The notes beneath the pieces were generated by a model that saw only the letters and a program-made list of their open reading frames with translations, made no database searches and was not told the DNA's origin. Below are positions 18,822-26,379 of a DNA stretch of 64,000 nucleotides, piece by piece. The translations under genes were made by a program, and so were the position numbers. Origin of the DNA: a virus. The stretch covers positions 1-64,000 of the IMG/VR virus record IMGVR_UViG_3300044846_004119; one strand, 5' to 3'. Within the stretch, counting starts at the first letter, position 1. Each line of letters opens with the position of its first letter.

Positions 18822-20069
18822 ATGAAAATATTTGTTCAGATAGCCTCTTATCGTGACCCCCAACTTATCCCAACAATCAAATCAATGTTGGAGAATGCCA
18901 AAAACCCAAAAAATTTAGTAATCGGAATTTGTCGTCAATACCATCCTGAGGATGGGTTTGATGATTTATCAGAATATGCTAAAGATAAACGATTTAGAGT
19001 TATTGATGTTTTATATTCTGACGCTAAAGGAGTTTGTTGGGCAAGAAACCAAGTTCAACAATTATATAAAGGCGAAGAATATACCCTACAAATAGACTCC
19101 CATATGAGATTTGAAAAATATTGGGACGACACCTTAATCAAAATGGTTAAACAACTTCAAAAGAAAGGATTTGAGAAACCTTTATTAACAGGATACGTAT
19201 CTTCATTTGACCCGGACAATGACCCGGAAGGCAGAGTTACGGTACCTTGGAGAATGGCTTTTGATAGATTCATTCCTGAAGGGGCGGTATTCTTTTTACC
19301 TGAAACAATTCCTGGATGGGAAACCCTTAAAGAACCGGTTACTTCACGATTTTATTCTGCCCATATGGCATTCACTCTTGGTCAATTTAGTGTTGAAGTT
19401 CAACACGACCCTGAATTTTATTTTCACGGAGAAGAGATATCAATCGCCGTTAGAGCATTCACTCACGGATATGATTTATTCCACCCACATAAAGTTGTGA
19501 TTTGGCACGAATACACCCGTAAAGGTAGAACAAAACAATGGGACGACGATAAAGAGTGGGGAAAGAAAAATGAATTATCCCATAAAAAAAATCGTCAACT
19601 ATTTGGTATGGATGGTGAAGAGGTAACAATGGATTTTAGTTATTATGGATTTGGAACCGAAAGAACTTTAAAAGACTATGAGATTTATTCAGGTCTTAGA
19701 TTTTCAAATAGAGCCGCACAACAATATACTTTAGATAAACATTACGCACCTAATCCAACAATTTATGAAACTGAAGAAGAATGGTTAGCAAGTTACGCCA
19801 CTATTTTTAAACATTGTATTGATGTTGGTTTTACTCAAGTTCCAGAAAATGACTATGATTTTTGGGCGGTAATTTTTGAGGGTAGTAATGGTAATGAGTT
19901 ATATAGGAAAGATGCGGATAAGGAAGAAATTAATCGATTAAAATCTGACAAAGATGGATATTGTAAAATATGGAGAGATTTTCAAACAACTGAGAAACCA
20001 AATAAATGGATTGTATGGCCACATAGTGAGTCTAAAGGTTGGTGTGAGATAATAACAGGTAACTTATAA
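18822..20069 (+). CDS. GT60-type polypeptide N-acetylglucosaminyltransferase-like protein
   Basis: A 415-residue protein matching the GlcNAc (PF11397/GT60) family. It starts IFVQIASYRDPQLIPTIKSM, followed by ICRQYHPEDG, GVCWARNQVQ, LQIDSHMRF with the DxD-equivalent D92-S-H94, then PVTSRFYSAHMAFT and a PEFYFHGEEISIAVRAFTHG acceptor/metal region. Eukaryotic members attach GlcNAc to Thr of mucin-like proteins or to hydroxyproline of Skp1. Here it directly follows the Thr/Pro-repeat gene by 88 bases and heads the plus-strand sugar operon, so that protein is the obvious candidate acceptor. Family confident; acceptor and donor inferred. Confidence 0.85.
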   Translation: MKIFVQIASYRDPQLIPTIKSMLENAKNPKNLVIGICRQYHPEDGFDDLSEYAKDKRFRVIDVLYSDAKGVCWARNQVQQLYKGEEYTLQIDSHMRFEKYWDDTLIKMVKQLQKKGFEKPLLTGYVSSFDPDNDPEGRVTVPWRMAFDRFIPEGAVFFLPETIPGWETLKEPVTSRFYSAHMAFTLGQFSVEVQHDPEFYFHGEEISIAVRAFTHGYDLFHPHKVVIWHEYTRKGRTKQWDDDKEWGKKNELSHKKNRQLFGMDGEEVTMDFSYYGFGTERTLKDYEIYSGLRFSNRAAQQYTLDKHYAPNPTIYETEEEWLASYATIFKHCIDVGFTQVPENDYDFWAVIFEGSNGNELYRKDADKEEINRLKSDKDGYCKIWRDFQTTEKPNKWIVWPHSESKGWCEIITGNL

Positions 20070-20071
20070 AA

Positions 20072-20920
20072 ATGGTTAAAATTTACGATGAATATGATTC
20101 ATATTTAGAGGGAGGACATTTTTCATCACCAAGAAAAAATTTGGGGAATAAATTGTTTATATATTCCGCTTGTAGAATAATTAGTGAACTATTAGGGTAT
20201 GAGTTAATATCTCCCGAAAACGCGTTAGTAAGAAGAGAAGATACCGAAAATGGACAATATAAAGAAATCCTATTCCCATTTAAAGGTGTTAAAGGAAATA
20301 TTGTGGATGACCCAATTAAAGTTATTCAAGATGGCGACATCATACAATTAGGTAGTATTGAAAATTTAATACAATCCTACCCAAATCATGGATTTTTAAA
20401 TCAATCATATTTTTCAAAATATGATTACATTAAACCATATAAGACTAAGGTTAAAGAATATTTTAAAAGTATCGTTAAAGATAAAAGGGTTGGTAACGAT
20501 TTAGTAATTATGTTAAGAAGTAGTAATTACGACGGAAGTTTTGTTTTACCCGACAGTTATTACCTTAATATTATATCTCAAGAAACTTTTGATAATTTAT
20601 ATATTTCATTTGACCATATAAACAAACATCAATCATTAATTAATAAATTAGAGAAATATAACCCTAAATTAATTGATGGTGATATACTTGAAGTTTTTTC
20701 AGAAATCACATCATTTAATACAATAATCGCCGCTCAAGGAACATTTTCTTTTTGGGCTTGTTTTTTATCTAACGCCAATAAAATATATTGGCCGATTACC
20801 AATGATGGTCCAAATTCCGGTAAAAACTCAAATAACCCCGTGTTTAACTCATATGTTAATTTAACGGTCGATGATGAACCAAGATATGAATTAATAAACG
20901 TAACAGATATATACAAATGA
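20072..20920 (+). CDS. Fucosyltransferase-like (GT11-type) GT-B protein
   Basis: A 282-residue protein with an N-terminal GNKLFIYSACRIISELLGYEL helix (cf. GNQLFQYA of GT11) and a C-terminal IAAQGTFSFWACFLSNANKIYWP segment, like the donor-binding SSFSWWAAYL region of alpha-1,2-fucosyltransferases. It starts two bases after the GT60 gene. Likely adds a deoxyhexose or related sugar to the glycan begun by the upstream enzyme. Fold assignment moderate; donor sugar not proven. Confidence 0.6.
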   Translation: MVKIYDEYDSYLEGGHFSSPRKNLGNKLFIYSACRIISELLGYELISPENALVRREDTENGQYKEILFPFKGVKGNIVDDPIKVIQDGDIIQLGSIENLIQSYPNHGFLNQSYFSKYDYIKPYKTKVKEYFKSIVKDKRVGNDLVIMLRSSNYDGSFVLPDSYYLNIISQETFDNLYISFDHINKHQSLINKLEKYNPKLIDGDILEVFSEITSFNTIIAAQGTFSFWACFLSNANKIYWPITNDGPNSGKNSNNPVFNSYVNLTVDDEPRYELINVTDIYK

Positions 20921-21597
20921 TAAAAACAATCAATTTTAGTCTTTTTGGTACTGAAATGAAGTATTACATGGGAGCCGAAAAAAATGTTATAATTAATAAA
21001 GAATTATTACCAGATTGGACAACCGTAATATATTACCATCCTCAAAACATAATTCAAGGTTATGTCGAAAAACTGTCTTCATTAGGTGCGACAATGGTGG
21101 ATGTGTCAAATATAAAGTTAGGTGATAAAGAATCAATTCACTTCCCATATTTTTGGAGATTTCTTTCATTTTTACAAGACAGTCCCTCAATAGTTAGAGA
21201 TTTGGACAGTAGAATTTCTGAAAGAGAAGTAAAATATATTAGAAAATGGGAAGAAACAAATAAAGATTATTTTATTATCCGAGACCATCCGTGGCATGCA
21301 CCCGTACCAAGTGGGTTATTTGGTATTAAGAAAAAAATAGAAGAGTTTGAAAAACACTTTATTGAGTTTGTTAATATTGATGAGTTACGTTGGGGGTCCG
21401 ACCAAGAAATTTTAAGAATTTATATGGAAAATATTAGTGACGAAAATGTGTTTTATTGTGGTTACGATATTCAAACCAATTATATACATAGAGACGATAA
21501 AACTTTTTTTATTGGAATGCAAATGAATGAAAATGATGAACCAACAGTCCCAAGTGGCGTACAGTGTTTAAATTACCTAAACGAAATAAATTTATAA
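20917..21597 (+). CDS. GT-A glycosyltransferase with RDLDSR motif
   Basis: A 226-residue protein with SPSIVRDLDSRISEREV as the DxD nucleotide-sugar/metal site and IIRDHPWHAPVPSGLFGIKK downstream. These are features I associate with small GT-A transferases in polysaccharide and phage clusters. The start overlaps the preceding stop by four bases (ATGA). No membrane segment; cytosolic. Sugar specificity unknown. Confidence 0.65.
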   Translation: MIKTINFSLFGTEMKYYMGAEKNVIINKELLPDWTTVIYYHPQNIIQGYVEKLSSLGATMVDVSNIKLGDKESIHFPYFWRFLSFLQDSPSIVRDLDSRISEREVKYIRKWEETNKDYFIIRDHPWHAPVPSGLFGIKKKIEEFEKHFIEFVNIDELRWGSDQEILRIYMENISDENVFYCGYDIQTNYIHRDDKTFFIGMQMNENDEPTVPSGVQCLNYLNEINL

Positions 21598-21598
21598 A

Positions 21599-22360
21599 AT
21601 GAAGTATTGTTTTACAACTTTGGCTGTTGGTGAGCCATATGAAGAATTAACCGCAAAGTTATACACAAGTTTAAGAGATAAAACTCAAAACTGTGAATTT
21701 TTTATAACAACAAATAACCCTAACTTCCCTGATTTAGGTGAAAAAATTCACATTAATAGAGAGTCATTACAAAGTCTACACGATTCTAAAGGTGGGTTTA
21801 GTTTTCATTTAAATTATAAGTGTTTATCAATTAAACACGTTTTGTCTAATGAAAAACAAATGTTAGCGTTAGACACAGAATTTAAAAAATTTGATTACGT
21901 AATCTTTACTGACGGTGATTGGATTTTGGAAAGCGGGTTTTCTGAAGAGAAGATTTTAAATATGTTAAATTATATGGAAACCGAAGGATTTGATTTTGCA
22001 TTTGAAAGACCTGCAAGTATCGGTGATGGTAGACGAGACCCTGAAAATAGTTTCTATAGAGATAAAATTTATGATTATGATATATTAGAATATGATAAAT
22101 GGGATGAGGCTCACGTTGTTAATGAACAATGTTTGGTATTTAAAAATAATTATAAATTTAGATTTTTTGCCCAAAGATGGGAACAATTTTTATGGTATTC
22201 AATCCATAATGATATTAGAAACTACCCTGACGGTTTTGAGATTGGGGTATCGGCTTTAGAAGCAGGGATGAAATGGAACTACAATGGAGTGTTTAATCAC
22301 TTTTTACAAGGATGTTTCGGATTTTATACTAAACTTGGTGATTATCACATTAGATTTTAA
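21599..22360 (+). CDS. GT-A-like glycosyltransferase
   Basis: A 253-residue protein with FDYVIFTDGDWIL as the probable acidic DxD site, preceded by an N-terminal strand FTTLAVGEPYEEL like other small GT-A enzymes, and a WEQFLWYSIHND region later. It is one base downstream of the RDLDSR transferase and in the same operon. Probably one further sugar-adding step. No named family assigned. Confidence 0.55.
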   Translation: MKYCFTTLAVGEPYEELTAKLYTSLRDKTQNCEFFITTNNPNFPDLGEKIHINRESLQSLHDSKGGFSFHLNYKCLSIKHVLSNEKQMLALDTEFKKFDYVIFTDGDWILESGFSEEKILNMLNYMETEGFDFAFERPASIGDGRRDPENSFYRDKIYDYDILEYDKWDEAHVVNEQCLVFKNNYKFRFFAQRWEQFLWYSIHNDIRNYPDGFEIGVSALEAGMKWNYNGVFNHFLQGCFGFYTKLGDYHIRF

Positions 22361-22375
22361 TTATATATATATATT

Positions 22376-22912
22376 ATGTCACACAAAGAACAACAAGATT
22401 TCCTAACGTATGTTAGAGACAAATTCCCAAATAAATTTGAGAATTGTAGAGTTTTAGATATCGGCTCATTAGATATCAATGGTAATAACAGGTATTTGTT
22501 TACAAATTACGAATACATCGGACTAGATATTGGTGAAGGAAACAACGTAGATGTTGTATGTAGAGGTCACGAATATAATGATGAAAAATTATTTGACGTA
22601 ATTGTGTCTTCAGAATGTTTTGAACACGATGAATTTTGGGAATTAACAATAAAGAAAGGTATCGATTTACTTAAACCAGATGGCGTGTTTTTATTTACTT
22701 GCGCCACAACAGGTAGACCGGAACACGGAACAAAAAGAACATCACCAAGCGATAGTCCATTTACTTCAAGTTTAGAAAACAATTATTATCGAAATTTAGA
22801 AGAAGATGATATTCGACAATCAATTAATGTTGATGAAATATTTTCAGAATATGAATTTCAAAGTAGACTAAATTGGCCACAAGATTTGTATTTTTGGGGT
22901 ATTAAAAAATAA
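22376..22912 (+). CDS. Class I SAM-dependent methyltransferase, copy 2
   Basis: A 178-residue paralogue of the methyltransferase at 7121. They share MSHxxQQDF, VLDIGSLDINGN, NNVDVVCxGH, SSECFEHDEFW and FTCATTGRPEHGT, which is very high similarity over the whole length. It sits between two glycosyltransferases in the plus-strand operon. The paired copies in both operons imply that methylation of similar substrates is needed in both branches or that the operons duplicated partly. Confidence 0.8.
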   Translation: MSHKEQQDFLTYVRDKFPNKFENCRVLDIGSLDINGNNRYLFTNYEYIGLDIGEGNNVDVVCRGHEYNDEKLFDVIVSSECFEHDEFWELTIKKGIDLLKPDGVFLFTCATTGRPEHGTKRTSPSDSPFTSSLENNYYRNLEEDDIRQSINVDEIFSEYEFQSRLNWPQDLYFWGIKK

Positions 22913-22915
22913 AAT

Positions 22916-23839
22916 ATGAAATCAAAAATTGTAACGGCTTATTGGATGGATGTTGAGGGGTATCCATTTCAAGGAGTACTTCCAGTTAGAAAAATAAGAT
23001 ATCAAGGTTCTTTAATTTCTCATTGTACTGGTAGTGGACTACCGGTTATTTGCTATACTCATAGTAAAAATTATGACGAACTTAATGATATTAAAGTAAA
23101 GTATAATTTAACTAATTTAGAGTTGAAAATATTAGAATTATCTGATGTAAAATATCACGCTGAAATTGAAATGATTAGAAATAATAATTTTGATACCGAT
23201 TTGGATGGTAGAGGTCCTGAAATAATGTGGGGAAAATTTGATGTGTTAGAAAGAGAACTTGACGGATTTGATAGGGTTTATTGGGTGGATGTTGGTTTAC
23301 AACACCCGGGCATATTCCCTTGGATGTACTCTAAAGTTCACAATGAGAATTCTGAAAATTTAGGCGTACCAACAAATTGGTGGGCTCATTTAGATGTGTT
23401 TAATTTTTCAAAATTAATTGATAGTGAAGTGTATGATAAATTAAATAAAATCTGTGAAAATAAAATAATGTTTGTTTGTTCATATGGTCCTCAAATAAGT
23501 TATCCGTTTTTAAATTATGGAATATTAAACAAATCGTTTGAATCTCCATACCCGGTTGGTGGTATGTTTGGTGGAGATGTTCAAGTATTAAAGAAATATA
23601 TAAATTTATTTTGGGAATTCACTGAGAAAATTTTAGAAAAAAACTTACTTTGTACTGAAGAAGTAATTATGAAACCGTCCTACGATTTAATTGATAACGA
23701 TGAAAAGGTTACACTTATGTTTAACGCGTTTGCGTCTGGGGAACACGATGATTATCACTACACTATGTGGAATGAAGGAAAAAATACACCAAAACCTTTC
23801 TATATGATGTGGCACAATATAAAAAATTTTAAAATATGA
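22916..23839 (+). CDS. Glycosyltransferase-like protein, HtrL/YibB-related
   Basis: A 307-residue protein resembling the HtrL/YibB-WlaTC group: an opening strand IVTAYWMDVEG, a helix of MWGKFDVLERELD, the acidic site FDRVYWVDVGLQHPG and a C-terminal PVGGMFGGDVQVLKK region where this group has its conserved F-G-G. The next gene has the same plan and overlaps by four bases. Group members are linked with surface polysaccharide synthesis. Moderate confidence for the family, good for the GT-A-like fold. Confidence 0.55.
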   Translation: MKSKIVTAYWMDVEGYPFQGVLPVRKIRYQGSLISHCTGSGLPVICYTHSKNYDELNDIKVKYNLTNLELKILELSDVKYHAEIEMIRNNNFDTDLDGRGPEIMWGKFDVLERELDGFDRVYWVDVGLQHPGIFPWMYSKVHNENSENLGVPTNWWAHLDVFNFSKLIDSEVYDKLNKICENKIMFVCSYGPQISYPFLNYGILNKSFESPYPVGGMFGGDVQVLKKYINLFWEFTEKILEKNLLCTEEVIMKPSYDLIDNDEKVTLMFNAFASGEHDDYHYTMWNEGKNTPKPFYMMWHNIKNFKI

Positions 23840-25512
23840 ATAAAATAACATTAGTAACCGGTTTATGGGATTTAGGTAGAGATAAACTCACCGAAGGGTG
23901 GTCTCGGACATATCAACATTATTTAGATAAATTTCAACAACTTTTACAAGTTGATGTAAATATGATAATTTTTGGTGATGAGGAATTAGAAAAATTTGTT
24001 TCAGAGAATAGACGTAATGAAAATACACAATTTGTTCGCAGAGAGTTATCTTGGTTTAAAAATAATGATTTTTATGATAAAATACAAAAGATAAGAACCA
24101 ATCCTGATTGGTATAATCAAGTTGGTTGGTTAACAGAGTCAACTCAAGCTAAACTAGAGATGTATAACCCTTTAGTTATGTCTAAAATTTATCTTTTACA
24201 CGACGCAAAAATTTTAGATAAGTTTAATTCAGAATATATGTTTTGGATTGACGCGGGATTAACAAATACAATTCACCCTGGATATTTTACAAGTGATAAG
24301 GTTTTAGATAAACTACCTAAGTTAGTTAAGAATTTCCATTTTGTTTGTTTTCCTTATGAAACAACTAGTGAGATTCACGGATTTAAATATCAAGAGTTAT
24401 GTGAATTAGCAGGAAAACCTGTTAATATGGTTGCAAGAGCAGGATTCTTTGGTGGAAAAAAAGATTTTATTTCTGAAATAAATAGTTTATACTATGGATT
24501 AATGAACGATACATTATCCCAAGGATTGATGGGAACTGAAGAGTCGTTATTTACAATTATGACATACAAATACCCTAATTTAATTACTTATTCTGAAATT
24601 GAAGGTAATGGGTTAATGGGTAAATTTTTTGAGGATTTAAAAGATATGACAGTTGAGGTAAAATCGGAAGTATCAAAAGATGTTGTTGTTAATAATTTGG
24701 ACACATCAAAAGTTGGATTATACGTGATTACTTTTAACTCACCAAAACAATTGGAGGTTCTTATTCAGTCAATGTTAGATTACGATAAAGATTTTGTAGA
24801 GAAACCAAAGAAATTCTTATTAGATAATTCAACTGATTTATCAACAACACCAAGATATCTTGAACTATGTGAACAATATGGTTTTGAACATATTAAAAAA
24901 AATAATATAGGTATTGTTGGTGGTAGAGTATTTGTTGCCGAACATTTTGATGAAACTGATTTGGATTTTTATTATTGGTTTGAAGATGACATGTCATTTT
25001 ATCCTAAAAAGAATGAAGTTTGTAGAAATGGTTTTCCTCGTTTTGTGGGTAACTTATATCAAAAATCATTAGAGATTATTCAAAAAGAAAATTTTGATTT
25101 TTTAAAATTAAATTTTAGTGAATTTTACGGCTCAAACGATATTCAATTCTCATGGTATAATGTGCCCCAAGATTTCAGACAAAAACATTGGCCAAACAAT
25201 CCTAAATTACCTGTACAAGGATTAGACACCAATTCCCCCAAAACAAAATTTGATGAAATACATATTCACAAAGGATTACCATATGTATTGGGTGAGATTT
25301 TTTTATGTAATTGGCCAATTGTATTAACAAAAGAGGGTAATTATAAATGTTATTTAGAGACAAAATGGGCTCACCCTCACGAACAGGTACTAATGAGTTA
25401 TTCTTATCAAGAAACGGTTAAAGGTAATATTAAACCGGGATTACTGTTATTAACACCAACAGAACACAATCGATTTGACCATTATGACGGCTCATTAAGA
25501 AAAGAAAGTTAG
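23836..25512 (+). CDS. HtrL/YibB-type glycosyltransferase fused to GT2-like domain
   Basis: A 558-residue protein. Residues ~1-275 are HtrL/YibB-like (ITLVTGLWDLGRDKL, MFWIDAGLTNTIHPGYF, RAGFFGGKKDF, LMGTEESLFTIM). Residues ~292-540 are a GT2-like domain (LYVITFNSPKQLEVL, DNSTDLSTT, IKKNNIGIVGG, YYWFEDDMSFY with a DD acidic site). It is the last intact gene of the plus-strand sugar operon. The fusion fits stepwise addition of two sugars. Linkages not determined. Confidence 0.65.
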   Translation: MNKITLVTGLWDLGRDKLTEGWSRTYQHYLDKFQQLLQVDVNMIIFGDEELEKFVSENRRNENTQFVRRELSWFKNNDFYDKIQKIRTNPDWYNQVGWLTESTQAKLEMYNPLVMSKIYLLHDAKILDKFNSEYMFWIDAGLTNTIHPGYFTSDKVLDKLPKLVKNFHFVCFPYETTSEIHGFKYQELCELAGKPVNMVARAGFFGGKKDFISEINSLYYGLMNDTLSQGLMGTEESLFTIMTYKYPNLITYSEIEGNGLMGKFFEDLKDMTVEVKSEVSKDVVVNNLDTSKVGLYVITFNSPKQLEVLIQSMLDYDKDFVEKPKKFLLDNSTDLSTTPRYLELCEQYGFEHIKKNNIGIVGGRVFVAEHFDETDLDFYYWFEDDMSFYPKKNEVCRNGFPRFVGNLYQKSLEIIQKENFDFLKLNFSEFYGSNDIQFSWYNVPQDFRQKHWPNNPKLPVQGLDTNSPKTKFDEIHIHKGLPYVLGEIFLCNWPIVLTKEGNYKCYLETKWAHPHEQVLMSYSYQETVKGNIKPGLLLLTPTEHNRFDHYDGSLRKES

Positions 25513-25592
25513 TTTAATATTTTATCGTTTTTTTTTAAATTATCTTCAGCCCATAGTGGTTGAAGATTTGTGTAATGACAAAATTTACACAT
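25509..25592 (-). pseudogene. Remnant of HNH-type endonuclease C-terminus
   Basis: A 27-residue minus-strand frame, MCKFCHYTNLQPLW then AEDNLKKNDKI, has the C-x2-C-H-x-x-NLQPLW-x-x-x-N-x-x-K pattern typical of the C-terminal part of phage HNH homing-type endonucleases. The catalytic HNH core upstream is absent (in-frame stop within ~16 codons). Probably what is left of a mobile endonuclease between the sugar operon and the tail fibre genes. The match rests on a short motif. Confidence 0.5.
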
Positions 25593-25648
25593 CCCTTCTT
25601 TAGTTTTTGATGATGATGATAAATAAAAAATAATTTTGTTTTATCAAG

Positions 25649-25655
25649 TATTTAT
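25649..25655 (+). promoter_or_regulatory. TATTTAT motif before 25670 gene
   Basis: Coding-strand TATTTATAA, 14 bases before the start codon, in the 157-base spacer that otherwise contains the endonuclease remnant. Candidate late-promoter core, seen repeatedly before tail genes here. Confidence 0.5.
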
Positions 25656-25669
25656 AATAAAAACTTTAA

Positions 25670-26332
25670 ATGGATTTCTACATTAAGAAAAACGCAACCT
25701 TACCTGTGATTAAACTCCAAGTGGTGAAGGATGGTCGAAGTGACTATGATAGCTTCATGAAAACTATTGAGTTATCGGCAATATTCTTTTCAATGGTTGA
25801 TTCTGATACAGGTATTCCAAAAATTAGTTCAAGACCGGCAGGATTTGTTGAGAAAACATTCTTAGACCCCAACGCCGAACCAGAATATTACATTTATTAT
25901 CAATTTACCTCAAAAGACACTAATAGAGTTGGTTCATATGAAGGACAATTTATGTTAAGAAACGATGATGGTGTTTTAATATTGCCAATACGTGAAAAAT
26001 TAAACATCAACATCCAAGACTCATTTATTGCGGATGACTTAGTTTATGATAGTTGTTATGTTTCAGAATTCCCTTGTTGTGTTAACGGACCTTTTGTTTC
26101 GACAACAACAACTTCTCCATGTCCAAGTTGTCCAACATGTCCTGAACCAACACCGACACCTCAACCAACAACAACTACTACGACATATAACCCAACAACA
26201 ACAACCACACATTCGCCAACTCCAACACCAACATTAACACCAACGCCAGAACCCGAAATTTTAATCAATCCTATCTTAGTTGGTGAAGACCAATATTTGA
26301 GTGTTGGGGATAATGAATATTTAGAATATTAA
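25670..26332 (+). CDS. Structural protein with Thr/Pro-rich C-terminal linker
   Basis: A 220-residue protein. The N-terminal ~140 residues form a beta-rich domain (MDFYIKKNATLPVIKLQVVK, YYIYYQFTSKDT). Residues ~143-196 are a Cys-Pro turn (PCPSCPTCPEP) followed by Thr-runs and TPTPTLTPTP. A short tail LVGEDQYLSVGDNEYLEY closes it. It is the first gene of the fibre block and likely a connector or fibre-base protein. The Thr/Pro-rich segment is a possible substrate of the adjacent glycosyltransferases. No family recognised. Confidence 0.6.
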   Translation: MDFYIKKNATLPVIKLQVVKDGRSDYDSFMKTIELSAIFFSMVDSDTGIPKISSRPAGFVEKTFLDPNAEPEYYIYYQFTSKDTNRVGSYEGQFMLRNDDGVLILPIREKLNINIQDSFIADDLVYDSCYVSEFPCCVNGPFVSTTTTSPCPSCPTCPEPTPTPQPTTTTTTYNPTTTTTHSPTPTPTLTPTPEPEILINPILVGEDQYLSVGDNEYLEY

Positions 26333-26355
26333 TAATCCATCTTTAAAAATTAAAC

Positions 26356-26362
26356 TATTTAT
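26356..26362 (+). promoter_or_regulatory. TATTTAT motif before beta-helix gene
   Basis: Coding-strand CTATTTATAA, 17 bases before the start codon, followed by an A-rich leader without Shine-Dalgarno. Confidence 0.45.
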
Positions 26363-26379
26363 AAAATAAAAAACAAATT

